64,000 bases of DNA from contig JANQMN010000099.1 in assembly GCA_028280065.1 (NCBI GenBank), positions 1-64,000 of the forward strand, written 5' to 3'. Source of the DNA: Hahella sp. (lineage in GTDB: Bacteria; Pseudomonadota; Gammaproteobacteria; Pseudomonadales; Oleiphilaceae). The notes below the pieces were generated by a model. That model was not told the origin of the DNA. It worked only from the letters and a program-made list of their open reading frames with translations, and did not search any database. A program made the translations under genes and the position numbers. Shown here one piece after another: positions 26,801 through 34,700 of the stretch. Position 1 is the stretch's first letter; each line of letters begins with the position of its first letter.

Positions 26801-29000
26801 TGCAGCCACCGGGACAATTGCCAATGTCAATGACGCGCCGACCGGATCTGTGTTGATTAATGGCGATCCCGTGGAGAATAGCACCTTGACGCTGAGCGAA
26901 GTGCTCAATGATCCTGACGGACTGGGAGAGATTCTGTATCAATGGCAACGCAACGGCGCTTCTATTAGTGGTGCGACCGCTGACTCTTACAGTTTATCGA
27001 ACGACGATCTGGGAGCCATTATCACGGTCATTTTGAGTTATACCGACCAACAAGGCACGAATGAATCCATTTCCAGTAGTAACAGCATTGGCCCGATCAG
27101 CGCCGCAGAACCGCAGACGACTCCGCCGACAATAACGCCCCCGGACGAGGTAACCGTGGATGCAACGGGGCTGTTTACCAAAGTGGATTTGGGACCGGCG
27201 ACAGCTGTCGATGCCGAAGGTAATCCCTTACCGGTCTCCCTGGTTGATGCGAATACCCTGTTCAGTCCCGGAAAGCACATCGTATTCTGGCAAGCAGAAG
27301 ACTCCTTCGGCACAACGGCGACGGCGCCGCAAACCGTCAATGTAAATCCAAGGATAAATTTCAGTAAAGACCAGACCACCTCAGAAGGGAAAACTGTATC
27401 CTTCCGCGCCATCCTGAATGGGCCGGCAGCGACCTATCCCGTCACTGTTCCCTATAGCGTAAGCGGTACAGCCAACGCTGCTGACGGCGACCACAATTTA
27501 GGCGATGGATCCGTAACCATTGCGGAAGGCAAAGAGGTGACTCTATCGTTCAATGTTGCCGATGACGATATATCGGAGGGAATAGAGACTATCGTCATCA
27601 CCATGGGGTCGCCCACCAATGCGGTAGCAGGCGCAAAACGCCGGATTGAGATTTCCATTGTCGAAGAAAACGTTGCACCTTATGCCGCCTTAGCAGTCAG
27701 CCAAGACGGAGAGAAACGCCTGACCGTTTCACAAGACGGCGGTTCAGTGCTCATCAGCGCTGAAGTGGAAGATCCTAACATTGATGACCTGGTATCCCGG
27801 GAATGGATTGCCATTGGCTTAACCGATACCGATAGCAGCGAGGACACCTTCAGCTTTGATCCCGCCTCAGTCGCCACGGGTATCTACCAAGTGAGTTTAT
27901 TTGTCTTCGATGACGGCCTTCCCATACTCTCCAGTATCAGCGATGTGTTTATTGAAGTCACCGATACCTTTGAAGTCTTAAGCGCCACCTTGGATACGGA
28001 TGGCGACTTGATACCTGACGACCAGGAAGGTTATGCAGATGCCGACGGGGATGGCATCCCCGATTTTCAGGATTCGATCAGCGACTGTAATGTGGTGCCC
28101 GAACAGGCGGCGACGCAGGACGAGTTCCTGGTGGAATCCGAGCCAGGCGTGTGCCTGCGTCGTGGATCGGTATCCGCGATAAATGTATCCGGCGGTCTGG
28201 CCGTACTCCCGGATGACGATCCTGTAAGTGCGGCGTTTTCAGCAGCTACTGCCGGGTTAAAGGCGCTCCCCCAACAGCACGCCACTTCATTTAACCAACA
28301 GACGATTGGCGAGTACATCTTCACCAGTAGCATCATCGATTTCCGTGCGACCCTATCGACCTTCGGTCAGTCGATGGACATTGTCATTCCCCAGCGAGCG
28401 CAGATTCCCGAAAATGCGGTGTATCGAAAGCTCATTGACGGACTCTGGCAGGATTTTATAGTGGACGACAACAACGGCCTGGCGTCAGCACCGGGTGAAA
28501 AAGGCATCTGTCCACCTCCTGGAGATGAGGCGTTCACCGAAGGACTGAACGAAGGCCATTGGTGTGTGCAATTGACCATCGAAGATGGCGGGCCAAATGA
28601 CGGAGACGGCAAAGTCAACCGCTCGGTCGATGATCCTGGCGGTGTGGCCACCCTTTTTGTTGCGCCTGAACCTCAATTGACGCTGATTCCATTGAGTCAA
28701 ACCGATTACGAGTTTGGCAGTGGCGAACAGACCGTGTTGGCACTGGCGGTGGTCACCCAGGCAGAGGGCGCTGAGTTGCGGGAACTGGTGTTTGCGGTGA
28801 GTGGCGAGGTTGACCCCGCGGCGGACATAGGCCATATCGGCCTGTATCTGGACAGTAACCAGGACGGCTTGCCGGAGGGAGAGATCTTGCTCGCCGCAGG
28901 TGTAGCGGACACCGACACGGGGCAGGTCCTGTTCCGCTTAGATACGCCCCTGGCGCTGCCTGCCGGAGAGACCCGTCTACTGGTCACTTACGAGTTTTAA
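20829..29000 (+). CDS. Giant secreted multidomain adhesin-like protein, 2723 aa, with choice-of-anchor-U end
   Basis: The ATG at 20829 is chosen for its signal peptide (MKNRLWLALLLAIFSSHLAA, cleavage near VTA). Order by residue: unknown N-domain (23-185); cadherin-like segment (188-334); about six 100-residue beta repeats with MTxAQHDxF and LSNFENL motifs (338-955); RTX-type GGxGADTL repeats (958-1008); Big_5-like Ig domain (1090-1215); Calx-beta (1218-1337); four tandem-95/cadherin-like repeats with EDTPVAIDVLGNDTD and FNGNDSFTYTV (1338-1725); two He_PIG repeats (1725-1908); two DGLGxFxxxWQRNG repeats; HYR-like, Calx-beta-like and PKD-like domains; TSP3-like DTDGDLIPDD (about 2388); choice-of-anchor U (about 2419-2610); and a last domain ending LLVTYEF. 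Acidic and calcium-binding in style. Probably a surface or biofilm adhesin. No GlyGly-CTERM or PEP-CTERM. A lipoprotein gene follows 12 nt later. Confidence 0.88.
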   Translation: MKNRLWLALLLAIFSSHLAAVTANFGGLGINDTGGTGFKSLTDANIVVSNKFTQDGTTLYFNDSTTTTTETFVFKTDGVDAATVDVSAFTVFAFNVNGITIDSSSSIVFKDTGGSALQTMTLNANKAMAQNDDRDIFSLFDNNTTSPVTGVAEIEFNIRINSCCANGNNFSNLVFKDITYSNVIAPVSNNAPNVDLNGGTAGEDNTASFSEGGGAVNIAPSATVTDADADTITTITVTLTNDQDGASEGLNVTGAAQNALTGISGATDITLQDTISIVGATASVAEVQTFLQNITYNHSSSTPNTTGRTVTVVINDGTDNSTSRTSTVSVSDVTAASTSGSGFNTTNGTNLTPGIIFSNGDETLTIGNASHTTGTANGGNGTDVLVTIDTWDMSSVTVSNFETLNIPASSSATMSGAQHNAFTTFIDNASQTIVIGSGGVSDSVTGESVIESYTLGSGFTGIFTMGAAGQNVTGSDSASDIVQSGALTLTGTINGGAHVSDGLILNNGANIAGATVSNFEILQIDANGSVTMTEAQHDVFTPANVTAAGTEQVTISAATDGFNANATIETYVLGAANSITLGTDAGHLAQNVTGSSGNDNVTLGNGTYTGTINAAGGTGDTLSLVNGSVVTGATLSNFENLTLADGASVTITAAQLGQFSGTVTAIGTQTINVTGDGNFTTLSGIETFSVGDDSTNTRTISLAADTSSITANSATDAVTFNLGTVTYTGTLTGNGSDDIVQMGNGSSISGATLSSVSNLSVDSSASVTMTEAQHDSFSSITATGTNQISISAATDGFTADVSVETYVLGAANAVTLGTAGGSLSQNITGSNGNDTLLLGAATYTGSLNGSGGTGDTLSLANGSNIAGATISNIENLTLASGATARMTIGQLNNFSGTVTAPGSETIELTATGTISNTGLSAIEGFSTLSGGAETVTTTAAIANGKTLTAADTGTDGFIVTGSAGAQTINGSAGADNLSGGDGADTLSPGAGADSMTGGADADTFQGSASDLNGDTITDLSVNDRVLLTGVTGLTTANVRFNGPGTLEIDTDATDFASPEVTLSLSNNPGASLGFSSVGDSGGNTLIIISAETTPPSFDQGSSTPTDNAVGITVGDNVVLDFSENVQLVAGQTITINDVTNSATRETFTATNASTGTGSSGGTMSVSSDKITLNPGADLQAGTRYAVQITGTTVTDSVGNAFAGIADNTTFNFTTAPDVAITVSPSSINEVAAETATYRVSLQDGSGNPFTALEAIQVSMTAGGSATGGGTDYTVSGLGGSSDVTIGIGLTNASFSVQAVNDGAGDDGETVSYTLNSVLSGSATFSGTNVATVTIVENVSPTANADTGSTAEDTPVAIDVLGNDTDSDGTIDATTVNVASGPTNGSTSVNPTNGEITYTPTANFNGNDSFTYTVDDNAGGTSNAATVSITISPVNDPPTAVSDTKTIDEDSGITIIDVLDNDVDLDSTIDTGSLALATPASNGTALLNGTTIRYQPNANFSGTDSFTYTIKDNEGAVSDPGTVTITVTAVDDGPVARDDSASLPEGTSKDIPILDNDSDVDGTIDVATVEIVTQPASGAVVVSAAGVATYTPNAEFFGLDSFTYTVKNTDGVTTNVATVSLVIDSTNVPPQAADDSASVDEDSSVTIALLENDADSDGTLDTASLAITSQPGSGSVTVDAGQVTYTPTADFNGSDQFRYTIADNDGATSEFTTVSITVNPINDPPVPNNPVTTARLGEDYSFTYSATDVDGDTLMLSSKTLPSWLNFTVETGVLSGTPGTENLGDNSVILSVTDGTETIDTEFTLVVTDPNGISDNNAPVPNSPTTLTANVGEEYRFTYSATDEDAEDTLTLSASTLPSWLSFDAVTGVLSGIPAESDIGSHSVVLAVSDGTETVTTSFTLEVVDPPVNNAPTGDLLIIGNPEQNQTLTADTDSIADEDGLGDFNFTWQRNGTEVSEATGNSYLLTQADVDSVMTVSVSYVDGAGTTETLTSAATGTIANVNDAPTGSVLINGDPVENSTLTLSEVLNDPDGLGEILYQWQRNGASISGATADSYSLSNDDLGAIITVILSYTDQQGTNESISSSNSIGPISAAEPQTTPPTITPPDEVTVDATGLFTKVDLGPATAVDAEGNPLPVSLVDANTLFSPGKHIVFWQAEDSFGTTATAPQTVNVNPRINFSKDQTTSEGKTVSFRAILNGPAATYPVTVPYSVSGTANAADGDHNLGDGSVTIAEGKEVTLSFNVADDDISEGIETIVITMGSPTNAVAGAKRRIEISIVEENVAPYAALAVSQDGEKRLTVSQDGGSVLISAEVEDPNIDDLVSREWIAIGLTDTDSSEDTFSFDPASVATGIYQVSLFVFDDGLPILSSISDVFIEVTDTFEVLSATLDTDGDLIPDDQEGYADADGDGIPDFQDSISDCNVVPEQAATQDEFLVESEPGVCLRRGSVSAINVSGGLAVLPDDDPVSAAFSAATAGLKALPQQHATSFNQQTIGEYIFTSSIIDFRATLSTFGQSMDIVIPQRAQIPENAVYRKLIDGLWQDFIVDDNNGLASAPGEKGICPPPGDEAFTEGLNEGHWCVQLTIEDGGPNDGDGKVNRSVDDPGGVATLFVAPEPQLTLIPLSQTDYEFGSGEQTVLALAVVTQAEGAELRELVFAVSGEVDPAADIGHIGLYLDSNQDGLPEGEILLAAGVADTDTGQVLFRLDTPLALPAGETRLLVTYEF

Positions 29001-29012
29001 GGAGGAACAGAC

Positions 29013-29234
29013 ATGAAAACAATCATCCATGGTGGCCTGCTTATCATCGGCATCCTGTTCCTCTCCGCCTGTGGTGGCGGAGGCGGTTCCGGCACTGACA
29101 GCGAGCCTGACACGCCTGAGGTCAAAAGTTTCAGCCTGCAACTGCATTCGGCGGATATTCGGCTAAGTAGTAGTGACGAAAGCCTGGGTGTGGACACCGA
29201 TCAGATCAGGCGCGAGAACCTGACTGTGCAGTAA
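29013..29234 (+). CDS. Small lipoprotein partner, copy 2 (73 aa)
   Basis: ATG 29013 with RBS TAAGGAGG overlapping the giant gene's stop codon, a layout that favours coupled translation. The signal peptide ends in lipobox LSAC, followed by GGGGGSG, an acidic linker, and the conserved tail FSLQLHSADIRLSSSDESL then DTDQIRRENLTV. It differs from the other two copies mainly in the linker. Predicted outer-membrane lipoprotein with a short beta-rich tail. It could hold, chaperone or export the giant partner; the sequence alone does not decide which. Confidence 0.85.
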   Translation: MKTIIHGGLLIIGILFLSACGGGGGSGTDSEPDTPEVKSFSLQLHSADIRLSSSDESLGVDTDQIRRENLTVQ

Positions 29235-29993
29235 CCGATCCGGAGATTTAGACCCGACAAAGTCGCTTGGTGTTAAAAGAAAGCAAAGAAAGTGGGAAAG
29301 CAGGATAGCCATCCATTTCGACCGATTACCCAGTGCTTTCTGCGGGATTTCCAGCCTGGGTAATCTTGGTTTTTCACTCCTTGGTATCCATGACTCTTAG
29401 ATCGCTCCATCACCACTGCCACTTGGCTTCATTTAGTCATTACCAGCTTATAAAGGCCTTAGTTTACTGTTGGCGAAATTGCTATGAGCTAAAGCAACAA
29501 GATACAAAAAGACACATTGTTAGTATTAGCAAAAACCGAAATTTGTAACTAGCCTATTTTAGGCGGATGGGCCTGGACTTATCTGTATCAGTTACGTGCT
29601 TACTTTATTATTGCTGGGTGTATTAATTTTTAGTTCCTTACTGATCAGACAACGTATGTTCAACAGCTACCTTATGTGGAACGACTGGCGCAATTTGTAG
29701 CGTATCTAATGGTGATTAGTATGTATCAGCAATGACTTGTAGTATGGATAACCCTCTTAATTTTTATGCAGATTAATTTTCTTTGCTGGACCGTAACAAC
29801 TTTTTGTTCAGCACAATTCTGATAAGAGATATGAGTGAGAACTGTTTTAAAAGAATGGGATATGTGCGTATGTCGCTAGCGCACTTACTGAGGCTTTTAA
29901 ATTATAAATCTCTTTTAAAGAGCGAATGATCACCTCATACCGGATAGACTTATCGCAGCCTAATGCGTGTCTATAAGCAAGCAAGGAGGTTAC
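29235..29993. other. Intergenic region carrying the 33-bp repeat, no gene supported
   Basis: About 760 nt, AT-rich. Short frames exist on both strands but lack RBS or family signs. The repeat at 29500-29532 (AGATACAAAAAGACACATTG...TTAGTATTAGCAA) matches the copy in front of the first giant gene, where it lies 407 nt before that start. Here it lies upstream of the decayed TIGR03032 gene. A shared promoter or operator is possible, or simply duplicated spacer. Confidence 0.5.
29500..29532. repeat. 33-bp spacer repeat, copy 3
   Basis: AGATACAAAAAGACACATTG then TTAGTATTAGCAA: same as 20390-20422 except for two bases. It lies between the first giant/lipoprotein unit and the TIGR03032 pseudogene. 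Confidence 0.6.
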
Positions 29994-30290
29994 ATGTCTT
30001 CGCAAATGCTCGAAGAACAGGAACAAACCATCGGTAAATTTACCACCCAATATTCAGCAAACTTATCCGAAGTGCTAAACGGGCTGGGCGGCAGCATCAT
30101 GCTCACTACGTATCAGGCTGGAAAAGTTATTACTGTCGGGCTTGATGGCAAAAAGATCGTTCAACTAGCACGTAGTTTTGACCCTCCAATGGGTCTTAGC
30201 TTCCCCGAGGACTACACATGTTAGTTTTTTTCAAAATCGAACGGCAGCAAATTCTATGAATGAAGGTGCGCATTTTTCCATTCAAGTAGA
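29994..30290 (+). pseudogene. Decayed TIGR03032-family gene (N-terminal part)
   Basis: ATG 29994 has an excellent RBS (AAGGAGGT). The first 76 codons resemble the N-terminus of the TIGR03032 protein encoded at 30592: both have a SxxxSSYQTGKVI-like LTTYQAGKVITVGLDGKKI segment and an RSFDPPMGLSF/RTFDWPTGI match. The frame then stops at 30222-30224. A further match (SFFQNRTAANSM, like IKFKNSRELAAN) continues in another frame to about 30290 and then is lost. This indicates a frameshift/deletion and loss of most of the gene. It was probably a paralogue paired with an adhesin copy. Confidence 0.7.
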
Positions 30291-30291
30291 A

Positions 30292-30591
30292 CTGATAATG
30301 ACGGCCTTTCCAGCATCAGGTTTTAATTATGCCAAAACAAAAAATACTGCGTCGAAAATCAAGAAGTTAACAAATGTATGTTTTCATTAAGATAATTGAG
30401 TTTGGTTTTTTCCTCGAAGCATCGGCAGAATGTCATGAATTCAAGAACAATCAAGATTTATGGGTGACAGCATGAATAGATTAAAAATAGCTCGATTTAA
30501 AACGGCTCTGATACGGCTCTGATACCAATTATTACAGTGCTTGTTTCCCCGAGATTAATGTGGCTATTTTAATTTTGGAGTTTTATTTCGA
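30292..30591. other. Intergenic stretch before the TIGR03032 gene
   Basis: About 300 AT-rich nt without a supported gene. A short direct repeat (ACGGCTCTGAT twice, near 30502-30525) lies about 70 nt upstream of the next start. It presumably contains the promoter for the TIGR03032-giant-protein pair. No clear -10/-35 was assigned. Confidence 0.4.
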
Positions 30592-31647
30592 ATGAAACTT
30601 GACCTACCTCCATTTGCCTCTGAGTTTACTCCTTCATTTGGAGAATTTCTAAAAGCAATAAACGGGTCTTTACTTTTATCCTCATATCAGACTGGCAAAG
30701 TGATATGTCTGAGCCCAACCGGCAACGCTGGAGTGAAAACACTTACCAGAACATTTGATTGGCCAACGGGTATCGCTTCAGAAAGTGATTCGCTAGCAAT
30801 TGCCACAAAATATCAGGTTATAAAGTTTAAAAACTCTAGAGAGTTGGCAGCAAACTACCCACCTAAAAAAGATTGTTACGATGCCCTGTTCGTTCCAAGA
30901 ACCACTTATCATGTAGGTCGCCTAGCGCTGCATGATATGACTTTTACTCAACATGGGTTAGTTGCTGTCAATACAAGCTTTTCATGTTTGTGTACATTTG
31001 ATGAACAGTTCAGTTTCACGCCTATCTGGCAGCCACCTTGGATCTCGGAATTGGCACATGAAGATCGCTGTCACCTTAATGGTATGGCTACCTCCTTGGA
31101 CGGACAGATTAAATTCGTTACTTCGCTGTCAATGGATGACTCCATGGAAGGGTGGAGAAACGATAGATTAAAATCCGGTATTTTGTGGGATGTTCTAAAC
31201 AATACAACAGTGCTCGAAAATTTATGTGTACCTCATTCCCCTAGAATCTTTGAAAATAGGTGCTACTTTTTAAACTCAGGGAAAGGAGAATTGGTATCAG
31301 TTGATTTTAACGGCCACAACAAGAAGGTTATTTGTCGTTTCAATGGGTTTCCCAGAGGCATGCAAATTATCAAAGGCTATGCTGTTATCGCTACTTCTAA
31401 ACAACGAGATCACGCTATGATTGATATGAGGTCAATCAGCGGTAATGAATCAACATGCGCAATTAATATTGTCCACCTTGATTCAGGGGCAATAGTTGGA
31501 GCATTGAACTTTCTTAACAGTTGTACTGAAATCTATGATCTCGTTATTATTCCTGATTCAGTCAGACCAAATATTCTAAGAACTGACCAAGAATTACTCC
31601 TTAAATGCGTAACTATGCCTGGTTCTACTTTTTGGGCGAATTTGTAA
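30592..31647 (+). CDS. TIGR03032 family protein (WD/beta-propeller-like)
   Basis: A 351-residue protein without a signal peptide. It has the TIGR03032 signatures in order: SSYQTGKVI (about 32), the RTFDWPTGIA segment, YDALFVPRTTYHVG, LALHDMTF, VNTSFSCLCTFDE, WISELAHEDRCHLNGMA, PHSPRIFENRCYFLNSGKGEL and a C-terminal EIYDLVIIPD. Several Gly/Asp turns suggest a propeller fold. The family has no defined function. ATG at 30592 lies after GGAGTTTT. It ends 65 nt before the start of the second giant protein, so the two may share a transcript; the family is not known as a secretion component. A decayed paralogue sits just upstream. Confidence 0.85.
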   Translation: MKLDLPPFASEFTPSFGEFLKAINGSLLLSSYQTGKVICLSPTGNAGVKTLTRTFDWPTGIASESDSLAIATKYQVIKFKNSRELAANYPPKKDCYDALFVPRTTYHVGRLALHDMTFTQHGLVAVNTSFSCLCTFDEQFSFTPIWQPPWISELAHEDRCHLNGMATSLDGQIKFVTSLSMDDSMEGWRNDRLKSGILWDVLNNTTVLENLCVPHSPRIFENRCYFLNSGKGELVSVDFNGHNKKVICRFNGFPRGMQIIKGYAVIATSKQRDHAMIDMRSISGNESTCAINIVHLDSGAIVGALNFLNSCTEIYDLVIIPDSVRPNILRTDQELLLKCVTMPGSTFWANL

Positions 31648-31712
31648 TTTCTTAATTTTCGTATTCATTACAAGTGCTACTGTCAAAATAGCAGTTGAAA
31701 GGACGATGCCAA

Positions 31713-34700
31713 ATGCATAAAGTTAATTTTCGGTGTAATCAGAAATCTAAATTACCTGTATTCAAAAAAACCATTATTAGTGCTGCAATAAGCACAATTC
31801 TTATAGGTACAGCTTCTGCCAATGGCACCTTTGTCAACCGCATCGGAAGTAACAATCCCTTTAATGGCATTACAGGACCGATGGGGACGGGCACCACGCT
31901 TGGTGATGTAGATAATGATGGCGACCTCGATTTATTAGTGGGTTTTTTTGGTAACCCGCGTTTACTTCAATATCACGAAAATACTGGGAGCGCTTCGTCC
32001 CCAACGTTTTCATCCACACCAAGTACGATCCTGACGGGCTTGTCATCTTCCTCAGCAAAACCAAGTGGTTCAAGTGATACGGGTTTTATCGTTCCTAACT
32101 TTGCGGATTTGGATAATGATGGTGATTTAGATTTGATATTTACCGATTCAAGCGGTTCTGGTACCAGTCCTATTACATATTATCGAAATGATTTAATTGA
32201 CGGAGGTACCACTAACAGCGCTCCAAGTTTCTCTTCATTCACTCCATCAGGATTGCCGACAACAACAGGTCAATCTTGGGGCGTTGTGAGATCTACAGAT
32301 ATTGATTTGGATGGTGATGATGATGTTATCGTGGTAGATGGAAAACCAGGAAACGCAACGCTGTTTCTCAATAATGGCAGTGGATCATTTTCTAGCTCTA
32401 CATTTCCTGATTTTAAAAAGAGTGACGGGACTACAGATGCCACATTTGAATATCCTGTGTATGCGTTTTCAGATATCGATGGCGATTCTGACCTTGACGC
32501 TATAGTTGGTGAGTTTATTCTTGATAGAAGTGGCTGCTCAACACTTTGCTACTTTGAAAACAATGGGACAAATTTTATAGAACGGGCGGTTGGTGAGACA
32601 GCATTAGAAGCTTTTTTTAACTCTCCGAGTTCGTCGGATTTTCCCAACGATTTAGAGTGGCCATTTGTTAGTATTGTCGATTTAGATGACGATGGTGATC
32701 TTGATTTAGTCGTAGGTGATTATCAGAGTTCGGGCAATGAAACTATTAGATACCTACGCAACGAATCGGTATCTGTATCTTCTTTGAGTCCGGTTGATGA
32801 TGCTACTGGTGTATCTACTTCGGCGTCTTTTTCAATCACTTTTACCAGCGCGGTTACACCTCAGACTGGCAAAAGTCTCACCATAAAACAAGTTAATGAC
32901 AACTCTACAGTAGCCACACTTAGCTCTTCAGATTTGTCTGGTGGAGGTACAACGACTATTAGTTTTACTCCGTCAGGTTTAAGCGCTGGGGTGGCGTACT
33001 ATATTCAGTGGGATTTGGGGTTATTTCAGGACAGTTCAACCGCTGATGTAATAGGAATATCAGACCTGGATTTCTGGAATTTTACAACATTAGTAGGCGA
33101 CATTACGCCGCCTGCTTTCGATAGCGCTCCCGCGGCATCCAGTGTTGCGGCGACCTCATTTAACATAGATTTCAGCTTGGATGAACAGGGAACGGTATTT
33201 GCTGTTGCGGTGCCAGATGGTGAAAGCCAACCTTCTGTAGCTCAGGTGTTTGCAGGGCAAAAAAATGATGGATCAGCGGCTGCGTCAAACAGTGGTGCAA
33301 GTAACAGTGCCGTTTCCGGCACGTCCCCATTTACTTCGTCCGTTTCGCTCACTGGGCTGAGTGCGGGGTTAACCTATGATGTTTATGTTGTTGCGCAAGA
33401 TGACGAAGATACGCCTAATCAACAGGCCACTGTGACAGCTGTAGCGAACGTCACTACTACCACAGATACCGACTCTACCATCTCTGCAGGCCCGGGCTCT
33501 GAGGCTTCTGCTTTAGCCACAATAATCGATACTGTAGGTGAAGAGACGCAATTATTTGATTTTAGTTTAAACGATGCTGGTACTTCAGACGGCATTGCCA
33601 CAACGGTGACAGCATTATCTATACCGGTATCAGGTACCAGCACCGATTCTGAGCGAGCGCTGGTTGTATGGACACTCGATGGTCCTGATGCAAGCAGTGT
33701 GGCAGGCTCATACGATGCGGGCAGCGATGTAATTAACTTTGCATCACTAAGTATTTCTGTAGCCGATAATACCAGTGAAACGTATTCAATCAGCGGTTAC
33801 TTTAATGATAATTTCAGTAGCGCCGATCTGGTGGATGGCAGCACATACATATTGTCAATTGGGGATACCGGTATTACCGAGGGTCCTGGCTCCACTTTCA
33901 CTACCAGCTCGACTAACAGCGGTTCAGGTTTTGCCACTAACGTAACAGCAACAGCCCTAAGCTTTACCACTGAACCAGATAGTACAATTGCTAGTGGCAG
34001 TAATTTTTCTATGCAGCCCAAGGTAAGTGCCATAGACGCCAGAGGAAACGTCGATGTAGACTACAACCAAACGGTAACGCTGTCGGGGGGGGACGGAACC
34101 CTAACAGGTATACTCAGCGTGGGAACCTCAGGCGACGGGGTTGCAGATTACAGTGGTATAGGCTATAGCTCTGCCAGCGATGCAGATGCCAATTTCGCAA
34201 TTACTGCGACGGGCTCAGGTTTGACGGCTGGCACGTCCAATACCATCAACCCCGATGTAGTGGCGACTAAATTTATTTACGATACGGAGCCTGCGCCTAC
34301 ATCTATTTCCTCAGGTGTACCCACGGCGTTCACCCAAGTACCCGTCGTACATGCACTAGACGCTGATAATATCCTGGATACCGGATTTACTGGCGATATT
34401 ACCCTGTCAATAGTTGATACTGGTGGAACCTCCTTGACAGGGGGGCATACTGTAAACAGCTTCTCCTCAACTGCCGACCCTGATGGTGGTGGTCAAACTG
34501 AAGTGACTCAGGCTGCATCTGGTGGTATCGCTACTTTTGACGGGCTTACGCTGCAATACACTGTGAGCGGTGCCAACGACGTCTTTGATATTCGTGCCAC
34601 CGGCAGTGTAACGGCGGTTAACAGTACAGCAATAACCGCTATTATCAATAACGCGCCTGCTTTCGCAGGCTTAAATGGCAATCCATCTCACACAGAAGGC

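Noticed and set aside
29847..30050. 67-codon minus frame over the start of the TIGR03032 pseudogene
   Set aside because: Overlaps the better-supported plus-strand remnant with strong RBS; no family match.
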